A stretch of 64,000 nt of DNA. Source: Cupriavidus necator A5-1 (GTDB lineage Bacteria; Pseudomonadota; Gammaproteobacteria; Burkholderiales; Burkholderiaceae). How positions within the stretch are numbered: the stretch's first letter is position 1; each line of letters opens with the position of its first letter. The translations under genes and the position numbers were made by a program. Below the pieces are notes generated by a model that saw only the letters and a program-made list of their open reading frames with translations, was not told the DNA's origin and ran no database searches. Below are positions 26,368-34,837 of the stretch, piece by piece. The DNA lies in the NCBI RefSeq assembly GCF_000744095.1, contig NZ_JQLI01000004.1:427515-491514 (forward strand), given 5' to 3'.

Positions 26368-27069
26368 ATGCCAATCTCCGCCAGTCATCTGCGTGCGAGC
26401 GCCGGGCGCGCGCGCCATCCGTCGATCGAACGTCTCCCCGGGCCGGTGAGGCTCAGTTGCCTCGATGCCGGGATTATTGGCATCAGGAACATCCAGCTCC
26501 CGTTTCCGATCCGGGTTGTCGTCGAAGCCGGGACGTGCGAAGTATCAATGCGCGGCTTTACCAGGGCGGTTCGCCACGGCGAGTCTCGCCTCATCCCCGC
26601 TCTGGAAGAGGTATCGTTGACCTTATTGCGCCAGGCCAAGGTCACGCTGACAATCGTTCCCGAATCCGGGCCCGGATTCCCGGCACCCGGACGGGACCAG
26701 GGCCGCGTCTCCTCCAGCCCGTCGACGGACGACCTTAGGCAGCGGAAGCCTGCGACGGCGGGTATCTCCCTCGCTGTCTTCACTTCGCCGCAATCGGACT
26801 GGGGGCTCTCATCCGCCGCGGCATGCCTCGGCAAGCTCGACGGTCGATGGCTTTCGCGCAAGCTCCTGCAGGAGTGTTCCAGCCTTCGCCAACTCGTCAG
26901 GACGCAACGCCTTTCGCGATTCGTGTTCGACCTGCTGTGTTCGGCGACGCAGTCTTCCGCAGCGTCCTACGGATTCACCGACCGGTGCCGGCTGGAGAAT
27001 GCGGTGTATGACCAGTTCGGAATTTCGGTCGCGGTACTTGCGAGGCTTTCTTCCGCCGGACACGCGTAA
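26368..27069 (+). CDS. AraC-like protein (probable divergent HTH regulator)
   Basis: 233 residues. Residues 45-105 are beta-rich (PFPIRVVVEAGTCEVSMRG, HGESRLIPA) like a cupin-type sensor domain. Residues 150-225 read as an AraC-type double HTH: WLSRKLLQECSSLRQLVRTQRLSRFVFDLL fits the first helix-turn-helix plus linker, and YGFTDRCRLENAVYDQFGIS fits the GFxDxSxFxRxFKxxFGxSP block of the second. The match is by pattern only, and the second HTH lacks the usual final Pro. It lies between two Bug genes, so it could control them. The start is not certain. Alternative: a decayed regulator. Confidence 0.5.
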   Translation: MPISASHLRASAGRARHPSIERLPGPVRLSCLDAGIIGIRNIQLPFPIRVVVEAGTCEVSMRGFTRAVRHGESRLIPALEEVSLTLLRQAKVTLTIVPESGPGFPAPGRDQGRVSSSPSTDDLRQRKPATAGISLAVFTSPQSDWGLSSAAACLGKLDGRWLSRKLLQECSSLRQLVRTQRLSRFVFDLLCSATQSSAASYGFTDRCRLENAVYDQFGISVAVLARLSSAGHA

Positions 27070-27074
27070 GTTCT

Positions 27075-27091
27075 GGTTAGCTTCTCTTACC
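27075..27091. promoter_or_regulatory. LysR-type operator 3 (GGTTAG-N5-CTTACC)
   Basis: Inverted repeat GGTTAG-CTTCT-CTTACC, 87 bases upstream of the second Bug gene and directly after the AraC-like gene. Same pattern as the sites at 25 kb, 31.5 kb and 43.7 kb. Confidence 0.65.
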
Positions 27092-27177
27092 AGGCGGCGA
27101 AGAAAATCGAACTCGACGCGCCAAACCACGGTGCACTAGCATGCGATCCATACAACTAGAAGCAGGAGACAAATGAA

Positions 27178-28158
27178 ATGAAAAGGCGTCAGTTCGTCCA
27201 CGCCGTCGGCGGGATTTCATTGGCGGTCATGGCCTGCGTAGCCAGCGCGCAATCGGCGCCATATCCCACCAAGCCTGTCCGCATCATCGTCAGCAGCGCG
27301 GCCGGAGCCTTGCTGGACTCCTCGGCCCGCCTGTACGCCGACAGGATGTCACGCTATCTGAAGCAGCCGGTGGTCGTGGAGAATATGCCCGGCGCCAGCT
27401 CGATGCTCGGCGCCCGATACGTCGCGCGGTCGGCGGCGGACGGCTATACGCTTCTCGCCTTCGCCAATACAGTGGTGACCATGCCTCAACTGCTCAAAGG
27501 GGCCGGGTACGACTTCGGCAAGGATTTCGTTGCAGTGGGAGAGATGGCGCGCTCCCCCGCCTTGCTCGTTGTCGGGGGCGCGTCGCCCTTCAAGACGCTG
27601 CCTGATCTCGTGGGCGCCGCAAAGAAGAGCCCGGGGGAGGTGACGTTTGGCTCCGGTGGGCAAGGAAGTACCTCGCATCTGCCAGTGGAGCTGTTCATAA
27701 AAGGCGCAGGCATACGCCTCACGCACATCCCTTACAAAGGGGTCGCTGCCGTGGTTCCCGACGTCATTTCCGGTCGAGTGAACTGTATGATGGGTACGCC
27801 GACCTCCCTGTACGGCTCGATCCAGGCGGGATCCCTGCGCGCGCTCGCCATCTCCTCCGAAAGCCGATCGCCGAAGTTCCCGAACGTTCCAACCTTCAAG
27901 GAACTGGGCTATCCCGATGCCTCGTACAGCGTCTTTGTCGGCCTCGCCGCTCCGGCTGGAATTCCGAAGGCGGTACAAGCCAAGCTGGCGGAGGCCATGG
28001 AGGCCGCTCGATCGGATCAGGCGCTGCAGGCCCGCCTCGCCGCACTGGATCAGGAAGTGTCCGAAGTTCGCACACCCGAAGGATTCCACGCGTTTCTGCT
28101 TGCGGAAGAAAGGCGGACCGTGAAGCTGATCAAGGAAGCAAATATCCAGCCGGAATGA
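27178..28158 (+). CDS. Bug/TctC-family binding protein
   Basis: 326 residues. Close in sequence to the Bug protein at 25347 (shared VVENMPGAS, ARYVAR, ADGYTLL, MARSPALLVVGG), so the two arose by duplication. N-terminus MKRRQFVHAVGG has a twin-arginine-like RRQF but lacks the Ser and Lys of the full Tat motif; the signal ends ASAQ. AGCAGGAGAC precedes; a tiny ATG-AAA-TGA frame at 27173 overlaps the region before the true ATG. Expression is probably driven from the promoter around operator 3. It is followed 43 bases later by the sigma-54 activator. Confidence 0.92.
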   Translation: MKRRQFVHAVGGISLAVMACVASAQSAPYPTKPVRIIVSSAAGALLDSSARLYADRMSRYLKQPVVVENMPGASSMLGARYVARSAADGYTLLAFANTVVTMPQLLKGAGYDFGKDFVAVGEMARSPALLVVGGASPFKTLPDLVGAAKKSPGEVTFGSGGQGSTSHLPVELFIKGAGIRLTHIPYKGVAAVVPDVISGRVNCMMGTPTSLYGSIQAGSLRALAISSESRSPKFPNVPTFKELGYPDASYSVFVGLAAPAGIPKAVQAKLAEAMEAARSDQALQARLAALDQEVSEVRTPEGFHAFLLAEERRTVKLIKEANIQPE

Positions 28159-28201
28159 CGTTCCTGGGTTGGTGGTGGAGCGATCGCCATGGTGGTTGAA
28201 A

Positions 28202-29881
28202 ATGAAGCGTGAACCAGAAGGAATTCTCGTCCTGGACGAGCATGGGGCGACGACGTTTTCCAGCGGTCTTGGCCGAGACTCGCTGATCTCCCAGTCACTA
28301 TGCCGGCTCTGGCAAAACCGGGGCCGGATGCCGGTCGGGCGATTGTCGGCCTTGACGGACCTGGACCGACCGATGACGGTCGCAGCCATCCCCACGCGGG
28401 ATGCCGTTTGCTTTCTGATTTTCGATTCGCAGGAAGCGGACGAATTCAGCGAGTTCCTGGCAAGCGTCGATTCGGCGGAGGATATCCTCCGTCACTTCAT
28501 CACCGACCCATACAAGGCCATGGTCGTCGTCGACGCCGATGGCAGGATCACCTACATGAGTCCCGTCCATGAGCGCTTCTTCGGCCTCCGGCATGGCGAA
28601 GCGCTGGGCAAGCATGTGACCGCCGTAGTCGAGAATACGAGGCTGCATGAGGTCGTGGCGACAGGGAAGGGGCAAGTCGCGCAATTGCAGGAGATGAACG
28701 GCGTCACCCGTGTTGTCTCGCGCCTTCCTATTCTCGATCGCAAGAAGCGGGTAGTCGCGGCAATCGGGCAGGTGATGTTCAAGGGACCGGAATCCATCCG
28801 CGAGTTGACCGTGGAACTTGCCCAGGTGAAGCAGGAACTGGATTTCTATCGGCGGGAGCTTTCGGGAATCCGGAACCGCAGCTATGGGCTGGACCAGATC
28901 GTCGGCAGCAGCGACGCCGTGCGCCGTCTCAAGGACGATATCCTGCGCCTGGCACCGCTCGACGTACCTGTTCTGCTCACAGGAGAGAGCGGGACCGGAA
29001 AGGAGATGGTCGCTCACGCCATCCATATGCTGAGCCCGCGTAACGACAAGCCATTGGTGCTGGTCAATGCCGCTGCGATGCCGCCGAACCTTGTCGAGAG
29101 CGAGCTGTTCGGCTACGAGCCAGGCGCGTTTACGGGGGCGGATCGCAAGGGAAGAAAAGGCAAGTTCGAGGCTGCGGATAGCGGCACGCTATTCCTGGAC
29201 GAGATCGGAGACATGCCGGTCGACATGCAGGTGAAGCTCCTGCGGGTGCTTCAGGACGGCAGGTTCGAGCGGGTCGGTGGCGATCGTGCACGGCACTCCG
29301 ATTTCCGGCTCATCTCGGCCAGCAACCGCGATTTCAAATCCATGATCGCCAGCTCGAGCTTTCGGCTGGATCTCTTTTATCGCATCAGTGCCGTCACCTT
29401 GCGCCTGCCTCCGCTGCGCGAGCGGCTCGAGGACATTCCCGAGCTTGCCGACAGCTTCCTGGAGGCATTCTCGGTCCGGCATGGAACGCCGAAGAAGTCC
29501 ATTTCGGAATCAGCGATCCGCTTCCTGCAGTCTCGTGCGTGGCCGGGCAATATCCGGCAACTCCAGCATGCGATCGACAGGGCGGCGATCTTCTGCGATG
29601 GCCCCGTGCTTTCCATCAGCGACTTCGGAAGCCTCGACGGTGTCGAGCATCCGTCCGGCGGCGTCCAAAGCAATGGCAAGCGATCCGAAACCGAGTCGGC
29701 CAAGTACGAGATCCGCGAAGCTACCGAGCGGGTCGAGTCCGAGATGATCATGGAGGCCATGCGGCGCACGGGCGGAAACAAGTCGCGTGTCGCGGAGCAG
29801 CTTGGCATTTCGCGTTCCTATCTCTATAAGCGACTCAGCATGATAGAGAGTGCCGGGAAGGCGGAACTGGTTTCACGGTAG
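28202..29881 (+). CDS. sigma-54-dependent activator with PAS sensor domain
   Basis: 559 residues from the ATG at 28202. An unknown N-terminal region is followed by a PAS domain at about 98-195 (VVVDADGRITYMSPVHERFFGL), a short coiled linker, the AAA+ core with Walker A GESGTGKE at 261-268, the sigma-54 contact loop GAFTGA at 308-313 and Walker B GTLFLDE at 328-334, and a Fis-type HTH at the end (GGNKSRVAEQLGISRSYLYKRL). It hydrolyses ATP to open sigma-54 promoters in response to a signal sensed by the N-terminal or PAS domain. No response-regulator Asp domain is present. Its targets probably include the PrpD and acyl-CoA genes nearby, but I saw no clear -24/-12 site. Confidence 0.93.
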   Translation: MKREPEGILVLDEHGATTFSSGLGRDSLISQSLCRLWQNRGRMPVGRLSALTDLDRPMTVAAIPTRDAVCFLIFDSQEADEFSEFLASVDSAEDILRHFITDPYKAMVVVDADGRITYMSPVHERFFGLRHGEALGKHVTAVVENTRLHEVVATGKGQVAQLQEMNGVTRVVSRLPILDRKKRVVAAIGQVMFKGPESIRELTVELAQVKQELDFYRRELSGIRNRSYGLDQIVGSSDAVRRLKDDILRLAPLDVPVLLTGESGTGKEMVAHAIHMLSPRNDKPLVLVNAAAMPPNLVESELFGYEPGAFTGADRKGRKGKFEAADSGTLFLDEIGDMPVDMQVKLLRVLQDGRFERVGGDRARHSDFRLISASNRDFKSMIASSSFRLDLFYRISAVTLRLPPLRERLEDIPELADSFLEAFSVRHGTPKKSISESAIRFLQSRAWPGNIRQLQHAIDRAAIFCDGPVLSISDFGSLDGVEHPSGGVQSNGKRSETESAKYEIREATERVESEMIMEAMRRTGGNKSRVAEQLGISRSYLYKRLSMIESAGKAELVSR

Positions 29882-30052
29882 GTATCGGCCGGGCAACTTT
29901 CGCCCGCAACGACGCGGCGCGCGTTGCTTCCCATGCGGGCGTCCCATGCGGGCATGCAGCGGGGGGCGGGATCGGCCTGATCGCGGAGCAGTGCTTCGTA
30001 CATGGATTCGCGGACGGCCGTTGCACCGGCCGTCCGGCAATCCAGAGACAAC

Positions 30053-31411
30053 TCAGGCGATCAACTGCAGTACGGAGGCAATGGGCTTGCCATCCCGCAG
30101 TCCATGAACGGCCGCGATCAGATCGTCAGCGTTGACGGGAGAACGGCCAAAATCCAGGCAGTCCAATACCTTGTCCCGCAGTTGTTGGGCCGACATACGC
30201 TTTCCGGGGCTGCCACACACGTCATGGGCTTCGATGTGGAGCCGCTTGCCATTGGCCAGGTCCACGTCGAACGCTACCGGCACCATGCCCAGGAACGGGA
30301 CGGCGGCATCGGCTTCGATCATGATGCGCTCGGCGGCGAAGTTACCCACGCGCTCGTCGCGGATCGCAGCCCCGGTGAAGTCGCCGATGCGTACCGCGCC
30401 GCGTTCGAGGCCGACGGCCACGGTGTAGGCGATGCTGAATTGCGCATCGACGACTCCGGCTGAGCGATGGTCGAACTTCCGTCCCACCATGTTCACCGCC
30501 TGGCCGCTTACGCGAATCCGGATCTGTTTGACGTCGCTGGAGCGCACGCCCTGTGCGTGCAGTTGCAGGGCCAGGTCGATCGGAGCGTGCGTGAAGCGGC
30601 AGGCCGGGTAGGGCTTCAGGCTCAGGTCCTCCGGCAGGTCGCACCGTTCAATGCCTGCGCGGACGGCGTCGAGATCGAACTTGCCGTCCTGGTACAGGTT
30701 GACGAATCCGGCCTTGCCTTCGAACACGTTGCTCGGTCCGTCGATGCCTGCCTGGGCGAGCGCGGCGGACATGACGACGTTCTTCACCATCTGGGCCGGC
30801 TGGAAGCGCTTGGCGAGGCTGCCGTCGATGATCGACTGCAGGCTGCCGGCGGTCTGCGTAAGCTGGTGACCGAGTGCGTTGACGGTGGTCTCCGTATCCC
30901 AGCGTCGCAGGCGCGCGATGGCGAGCACCGCGCCCACCGACCCGCTGATCACGCTGTAGTTCCAACCGCGTGAGCCTTTGGGGCCACCGGCACGGCCGAT
31001 GCGCATCGCGCCGTCGACCCCGACGGCCAGCGCGGTGAGGAACTCGCGGCCATCGCAATCGGGCCGGCTCTCTTCGACATCGGCAATCAGGCCGGGCAGC
31101 ACCATGCCGTTGGCGTGCAGTGGCACCTTGTCATCCGTGTCGTCGTAGTCCAACGCGTGCATGCTGACCGCGTTGAGGAACGCGGCAAACGGCGCGCTGG
31201 CGTGGCCGAAGCCGCCCCAGACCGAGCAGTGGCCGGTGCCCCAGCGCCCCACCGCGGCACGTGCCTCCTTCAGTCCGGGCGCGTGCAGGCCGGCAAGGGC
31301 GCAGGCGAGACTGTCGATCAGGCCGTCGACCGTGGCATCAATGGTTTCGTCGCGCAGCTTGTCGTATTCGCGGCTGACGGCGTTTGAGGCGAGCAGATAG
31401 GCGATATCCAT
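30053..31411 (-). CDS. MmgE/PrpD-family protein
   Basis: 452 residues. Acts on small carboxylic acids as dehydratase, decarboxylase or epimerase. Marks: ANAVSREYDKLRDETIDATVDGLIDSLACALAG, the LDYDDTDDKVPLHANGMVLPGLIA active-site region, GQAVNMVGRKFDHRSAGVVDAQFSIAYTVAVGL. It is divergent from the next PrpD-family gene; the 225 bases between them hold two LysR-type operators. Converges on the sigma-54 activator. Its likely substrate is the ligand of the neighbouring Bug proteins, by context only. Confidence 0.9.
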   Translation of the reverse strand: MDIAYLLASNAVSREYDKLRDETIDATVDGLIDSLACALAGLHAPGLKEARAAVGRWGTGHCSVWGGFGHASAPFAAFLNAVSMHALDYDDTDDKVPLHANGMVLPGLIADVEESRPDCDGREFLTALAVGVDGAMRIGRAGGPKGSRGWNYSVISGSVGAVLAIARLRRWDTETTVNALGHQLTQTAGSLQSIIDGSLAKRFQPAQMVKNVVMSAALAQAGIDGPSNVFEGKAGFVNLYQDGKFDLDAVRAGIERCDLPEDLSLKPYPACRFTHAPIDLALQLHAQGVRSSDVKQIRIRVSGQAVNMVGRKFDHRSAGVVDAQFSIAYTVAVGLERGAVRIGDFTGAAIRDERVGNFAAERIMIEADAAVPFLGMVPVAFDVDLANGKRLHIEAHDVCGSPGKRMSAQQLRDKVLDCLDFGRSPVNADDLIAAVHGLRDGKPIASVLQLIA

Positions 31412-31492
31412 GGTGGCATAGGTAAGGTTGCAAACGCGTCAAGTATCGGCCGGCGGGACTGCGGAGAGCCAGTCGCTTTTCGTCGATGCCAG

Positions 31493-31509
31493 CGTAAGCA
31501 GTCCTTACG
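31493..31509. promoter_or_regulatory. LysR-type operator 4 (CGTAAG-N5-CTTACG)
   Basis: Perfect inverted repeat CGTAAG-CAGTC-CTTACG between two divergent PrpD-family genes, 82 bases upstream of the minus-strand gene. Differs from the other sites only at the outermost base pair. Confidence 0.6.
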
Positions 31510-31531
31510 ACTCTACCCGCCATGGTATGAC

Positions 31532-31548
31532 GGTTAGATCGGCTTACC
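31532..31548. promoter_or_regulatory. LysR-type operator 5 (GGTTAG-N5-CTTACC)
   Basis: Inverted repeat GGTTAG-ATCGG-CTTACC, centred 39 bases after operator 4 and 89 bases before the plus-strand PrpD-family gene. The pair could control both divergent genes. Confidence 0.65.
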
Positions 31549-31636
31549 CTCGCCCAAACAATAACTGTCTCGACAGGCCTGCGACGGCCCATCGACAATG
31601 AGGAAAAATCAAACCCCTATACGGAGACATCACCCA

Positions 31637-33019
31637 ATGACACAAGCTGTCGACCTGTCCCAAGACTTTGCCACGTTTGTCGCGAATACCCGGTATGTCA
31701 ACTTGCCCACGGAGGCCATCGAGGGGGCCAAGAAGAGCATTCTCGATACATTGGGCGTGATCATTGCGGCAACCGGCGTAGAGCCGGCGGTAAAGGGGGT
31801 GAACGCGTTGGTGCGCGAGGCCGGCGGCGTGGAGGAGAGCACGCTTCTCGGCTTCGGGGGACGTGCCCCGGCGCTGTGGGCCGCGTTTCATAACGGCGCG
31901 CTGGCGCATTGCCTGGATTTCGACGATCACGCGCCGGAAGGCCATCACCCAAGCAGTTCGATCGTGCCCGCGGCATTCGCATTGGCGGAGCGAGCAGGCG
32001 GTGTCTCGGGGCGCGACCTCATTGCGGCAGTCGCCGCAGGGCAGGACATGTTCCTGCGCATCCGGCGCAACGTCGCCAACCGGCAGGACTGGCACCTGAC
32101 CACGGTGATCGGGGTCTATGCGGCGACTGCGACCGCCGCCCACGTGCTCAGGCTCAACCGCGATCAGATCGTCGACGCATTCGGCATTGCGGGTATGCAG
32201 TGTTGCGGCACGATGGAACTGGCGTATGGCGTGGGCAGCGACCTGCGAGGCATGTATGCAGGCTTCACGACCAAGGGTGCAGTGCTCGCCGCGCTGCTGG
32301 CGGAGAAGGGCGTGAGCGGCGTCAAGAGCATGTTCGAGGGCAAGGCCGGCTTCTTCAATGTCTACTTCCGCGGGGAGTATGACCGGGAGAACATGGTGAA
32401 GGACCTCGGCGAGAAGTATGACGGCGGTTCCATTCTCTACAAGCCCTGGCCTTCCTGCGGCGCCTCGCACGGCTTCATCCATGCAACGCTGACGTTGATG
32501 ACGAAACACAAGCTGGCCATCGACGACATCGAACAGATCCGGGTGAGTGTCGGCGACTTCCAGAAGCAGCTGTGCGAGCCCATCGAAAGCCGCCGCCGTC
32601 CGGCGACTCCGGTGGACGCCAAGTTCAGCATCCCGTTCTGCGTGGCTGTCGCGGCGACCAAGGGCCAGGTAAAGGTATCCGATTTCTTCGGCGACGCACT
32701 GACGGATCCGCAGGTGCTCGCAGCAGCGCACAAGGTCGTTCCGGTATTCGATGACAGCTTCGACTGGAAGACGACGCTTCCCAAGGGGCGCATCGACATC
32801 GTCACGCGCGACGGCCGCACGCTCTCGCGCGTAGGGGACAACGTCCCGGGCGACGTGGAATGTCCAATGAGCTGGGAGTACCTCTACGAGAAGTTCCGTT
32901 ACAGCGCCGAACTTGCCGCGGTGCCCCCTTCGGCCGGGGGCATTCGCAAGGCGCAGGAGATGGTGCGGCATCTCGAGGCGCTGGACGATGCGACCGACGT
33001 CCTGCGCGTGCTGAGCTGA
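31637..33019 (+). CDS. MmgE/PrpD-family protein
   Basis: 460 residues from the ATG at 31637, which has GGAG upstream. Family marks are SILDTLGVIIAATGVEPAV, HCLDFDDHAPEGHHPSSSIVPAA (active-site loop), KGAVLAALLAEKGVSG and YKPWPSCGASHGFIHATL. Cysteine-rich segment GMQCCGTMELAYG is notable. The next PrpD-family gene starts 2 bases after its stop, so the two are co-translated and may form a heteromer or act in sequence. The upstream pair of LysR-type operators suggests induction together with the Bug genes. Confidence 0.9.
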   Translation: MTQAVDLSQDFATFVANTRYVNLPTEAIEGAKKSILDTLGVIIAATGVEPAVKGVNALVREAGGVEESTLLGFGGRAPALWAAFHNGALAHCLDFDDHAPEGHHPSSSIVPAAFALAERAGGVSGRDLIAAVAAGQDMFLRIRRNVANRQDWHLTTVIGVYAATATAAHVLRLNRDQIVDAFGIAGMQCCGTMELAYGVGSDLRGMYAGFTTKGAVLAALLAEKGVSGVKSMFEGKAGFFNVYFRGEYDRENMVKDLGEKYDGGSILYKPWPSCGASHGFIHATLTLMTKHKLAIDDIEQIRVSVGDFQKQLCEPIESRRRPATPVDAKFSIPFCVAVAATKGQVKVSDFFGDALTDPQVLAAAHKVVPVFDDSFDWKTTLPKGRIDIVTRDGRTLSRVGDNVPGDVECPMSWEYLYEKFRYSAELAAVPPSAGGIRKAQEMVRHLEALDDATDVLRVLS

Positions 33020-33021
33020 AG

Positions 33022-34380
33022 ATGGACGCTACAACGCTTCGCATCGCGCGCCATGTCGCGGCGGCTGATTTTAATCGACTGCCTGAGCGTGCCATACACG
33101 AATGCCGCCGCCGCATCATCGATAGCGTGGCGTGCGCGGCCGCGGCCTATCGGGAGCCATTTTGTTCCGCGATCCGGACGTTCGCCGGACGCTACGCCGG
33201 AACGCCCACCGCGCGCATCTGGGGCAGCGGCGAACGCACCTCCATCGAGATGGCGGCGTTTGCCAACGGCACGATGCTGCGCTACCAGGACTACAGCGAT
33301 ACGCATCTCGGCAGGAGCAACGGGCATCCAAGCGACATGATCGGCGGTCTCGTCGCGCTGGCCGAATTCTTCAATCTGAGCGGCAAGGACTTCGTCACGG
33401 CTACCATCGTCGCCTATGAGGTGTATTGCAGCCTGTGCGACAGCACCGCCCTCGCAACGCGAGCCCTCGACCAGGCAACGTGTGCGGCGGCGGGCGCCGC
33501 CGCCGGCGCGGCGCGGTTGCTGGGCCTCGGCGAAACGCAGGCCGGCGAAGCCATATCGCTGGCGCTCTCTTCCAGCTTGCAGCTCTACAACGTCCGTACC
33601 GGAGACCTGTCCGACTGGAAGAGCTGTGCCGGTCCGAACGGTGCGCGCAATGGCATTTTTGCCGCGCTGCTGGCCCGCGAAGGTGTGACGGGGCCTACCG
33701 CGGTTGTGGAGGGAAAGGGCGGCCTGCGCGACATCGTGGGCGAGCTCGACTGGAAAATCGGCGCGGGCGAGATGCCGCTCATCATCGGCACGCATCTCAA
33801 GTTCCATCCCGTCTGCTATCACGGCCAGGCGGCAGTCGACGCGGCGCTGGCCCTGCGTGAAAAGGTGCCTGTCGAAGCCATCGAGGCGATCGAGGTGGAG
33901 ACCTACGAGGCGGCCTTTCGCGCCATGGGCGGCGATCCGACGCGTTGGGCGCCGACGAACCGCGAAACCGCGGATCACAGCTTGCCCTATACGATTGCCG
34001 TGGCCTTGCTGAATGGCCGACTGACTTCCGCCGACTACGAGCGCGAGCGGCTTGGTGATCCGCAGACCCGACGCCTGATGGAGCGGATCCGTGTCGGCTG
34101 CTCCGCCGAGCTCACCGATGCCTTCCCGGCGCACTCACGCAGTCGCGTCACGATTCGGCTGAAGGACGGCTCCACGTACAGCCATTTGCAGCACGACCCC
34201 AAAGGAGGCGCCGCCAATCCGCTTGCCGATGCGGAACTGGAGTTGAAATTCTTGGAGTTGTACCGTGCATGGAGCGACGGACCGGCGGCCCGACGGATGT
34301 TGGACATGCTGTGGTCGGTCGACCGTCTCGCCAGCGTCTCGCAACTCGTGGACGCACTCTGCGCAGCACCCGGCGCATAG
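33022..34380 (+). CDS. MmgE/PrpD-family protein
   Basis: 452 residues. Start at ATG 33022, directly after the upstream stop (TGAAGATG). Contains RIIDSVACAAAAYREP, the FANGTMLRYQDYSDTHLGRSNGHPSDM active-site block, close to that of 2-methylcitrate dehydratase PrpD, where the corresponding region reads RYLDFND. CPNGARNG-type SCAGPNGARNGIFAALLAREG and HLKFHPVCYHGQAAVDAAL are also PrpD-like. Of the four family members in the window this one looks most like true PrpD. Second gene of a two-gene operon. Confidence 0.9.
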   Translation: MDATTLRIARHVAAADFNRLPERAIHECRRRIIDSVACAAAAYREPFCSAIRTFAGRYAGTPTARIWGSGERTSIEMAAFANGTMLRYQDYSDTHLGRSNGHPSDMIGGLVALAEFFNLSGKDFVTATIVAYEVYCSLCDSTALATRALDQATCAAAGAAAGAARLLGLGETQAGEAISLALSSSLQLYNVRTGDLSDWKSCAGPNGARNGIFAALLAREGVTGPTAVVEGKGGLRDIVGELDWKIGAGEMPLIIGTHLKFHPVCYHGQAAVDAALALREKVPVEAIEAIEVETYEAAFRAMGGDPTRWAPTNRETADHSLPYTIAVALLNGRLTSADYERERLGDPQTRRLMERIRVGCSAELTDAFPAHSRSRVTIRLKDGSTYSHLQHDPKGGAANPLADAELELKFLELYRAWSDGPAARRMLDMLWSVDRLASVSQLVDALCAAPGA

Positions 34381-34837
34381 GCGGGCGCTTCGCGGCCTCT
34401 TGATGTGACAGCGGGCGTGGCAGCGCACGCGACGGGAAGTCCTGTCGCGTCCCGGCAGCCCCGCGCCCGCTTCGCCTGCCTGCACCTAGGCAGGATCCCT
34501 CTCGTGCGCGGCCGTCTGCGTCGCCGCCCGCTGCCGTTTAATACCGCGGCATGCCGCAACATCATCCCGGTGAATCCCATGTCCAGCCGAATGCAGGTGG
34601 TTGGACGCAACGTGCCCTCTCTCCGCACCGCATGCGCCACCAGTTCGCCGTACGCGCGCTCTCGCCGTGCTTCCGCATTGAAGGACGGTCAGCGAAACTT
34701 ACCGGTCTCGGTAAAAAAAGCGACTCGACTTTTCTTCCTGCGGATTTGAAACTTGACCTCACAGCACGAGACACCGAACGAACGCCATTGCGTTACCCGG
34801 CGTGATTCCTCGCTGCAGTGAAACCAAGGAAACCAAC
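34381..34837. other. intergenic regulatory region upstream of the acyl-CoA module
   Basis: 457 bases without a convincing gene. Contains the 43-bp element at 34687-34729 and must hold the promoter of the following six-gene operon. No clear terminator after the PrpD-family gene. Confidence 0.45.
34687..34729 (+). repeat. 43-bp shared upstream element, copy 1
   Basis: Begins GGTCAGCGAAACTTACCGGT and ends CGACTCGAC. It matches 45484-45526 at 35 of 43 positions without gaps. It contains the dyad TTACCG-GTCT-CGGTAA. It lies about 110 bases upstream of the acyl-CoA dehydrogenase gene; the other copy lies 197 bases upstream of a Bug gene, in the same orientation. Confidence 0.6.

Noticed and set aside
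34405..34749. 114-codon frame upstream of the acyl-CoA dehydrogenase gene
   Set aside because: No ribosome-binding site or family mark, and it overlaps the shared 43-bp regulatory element.
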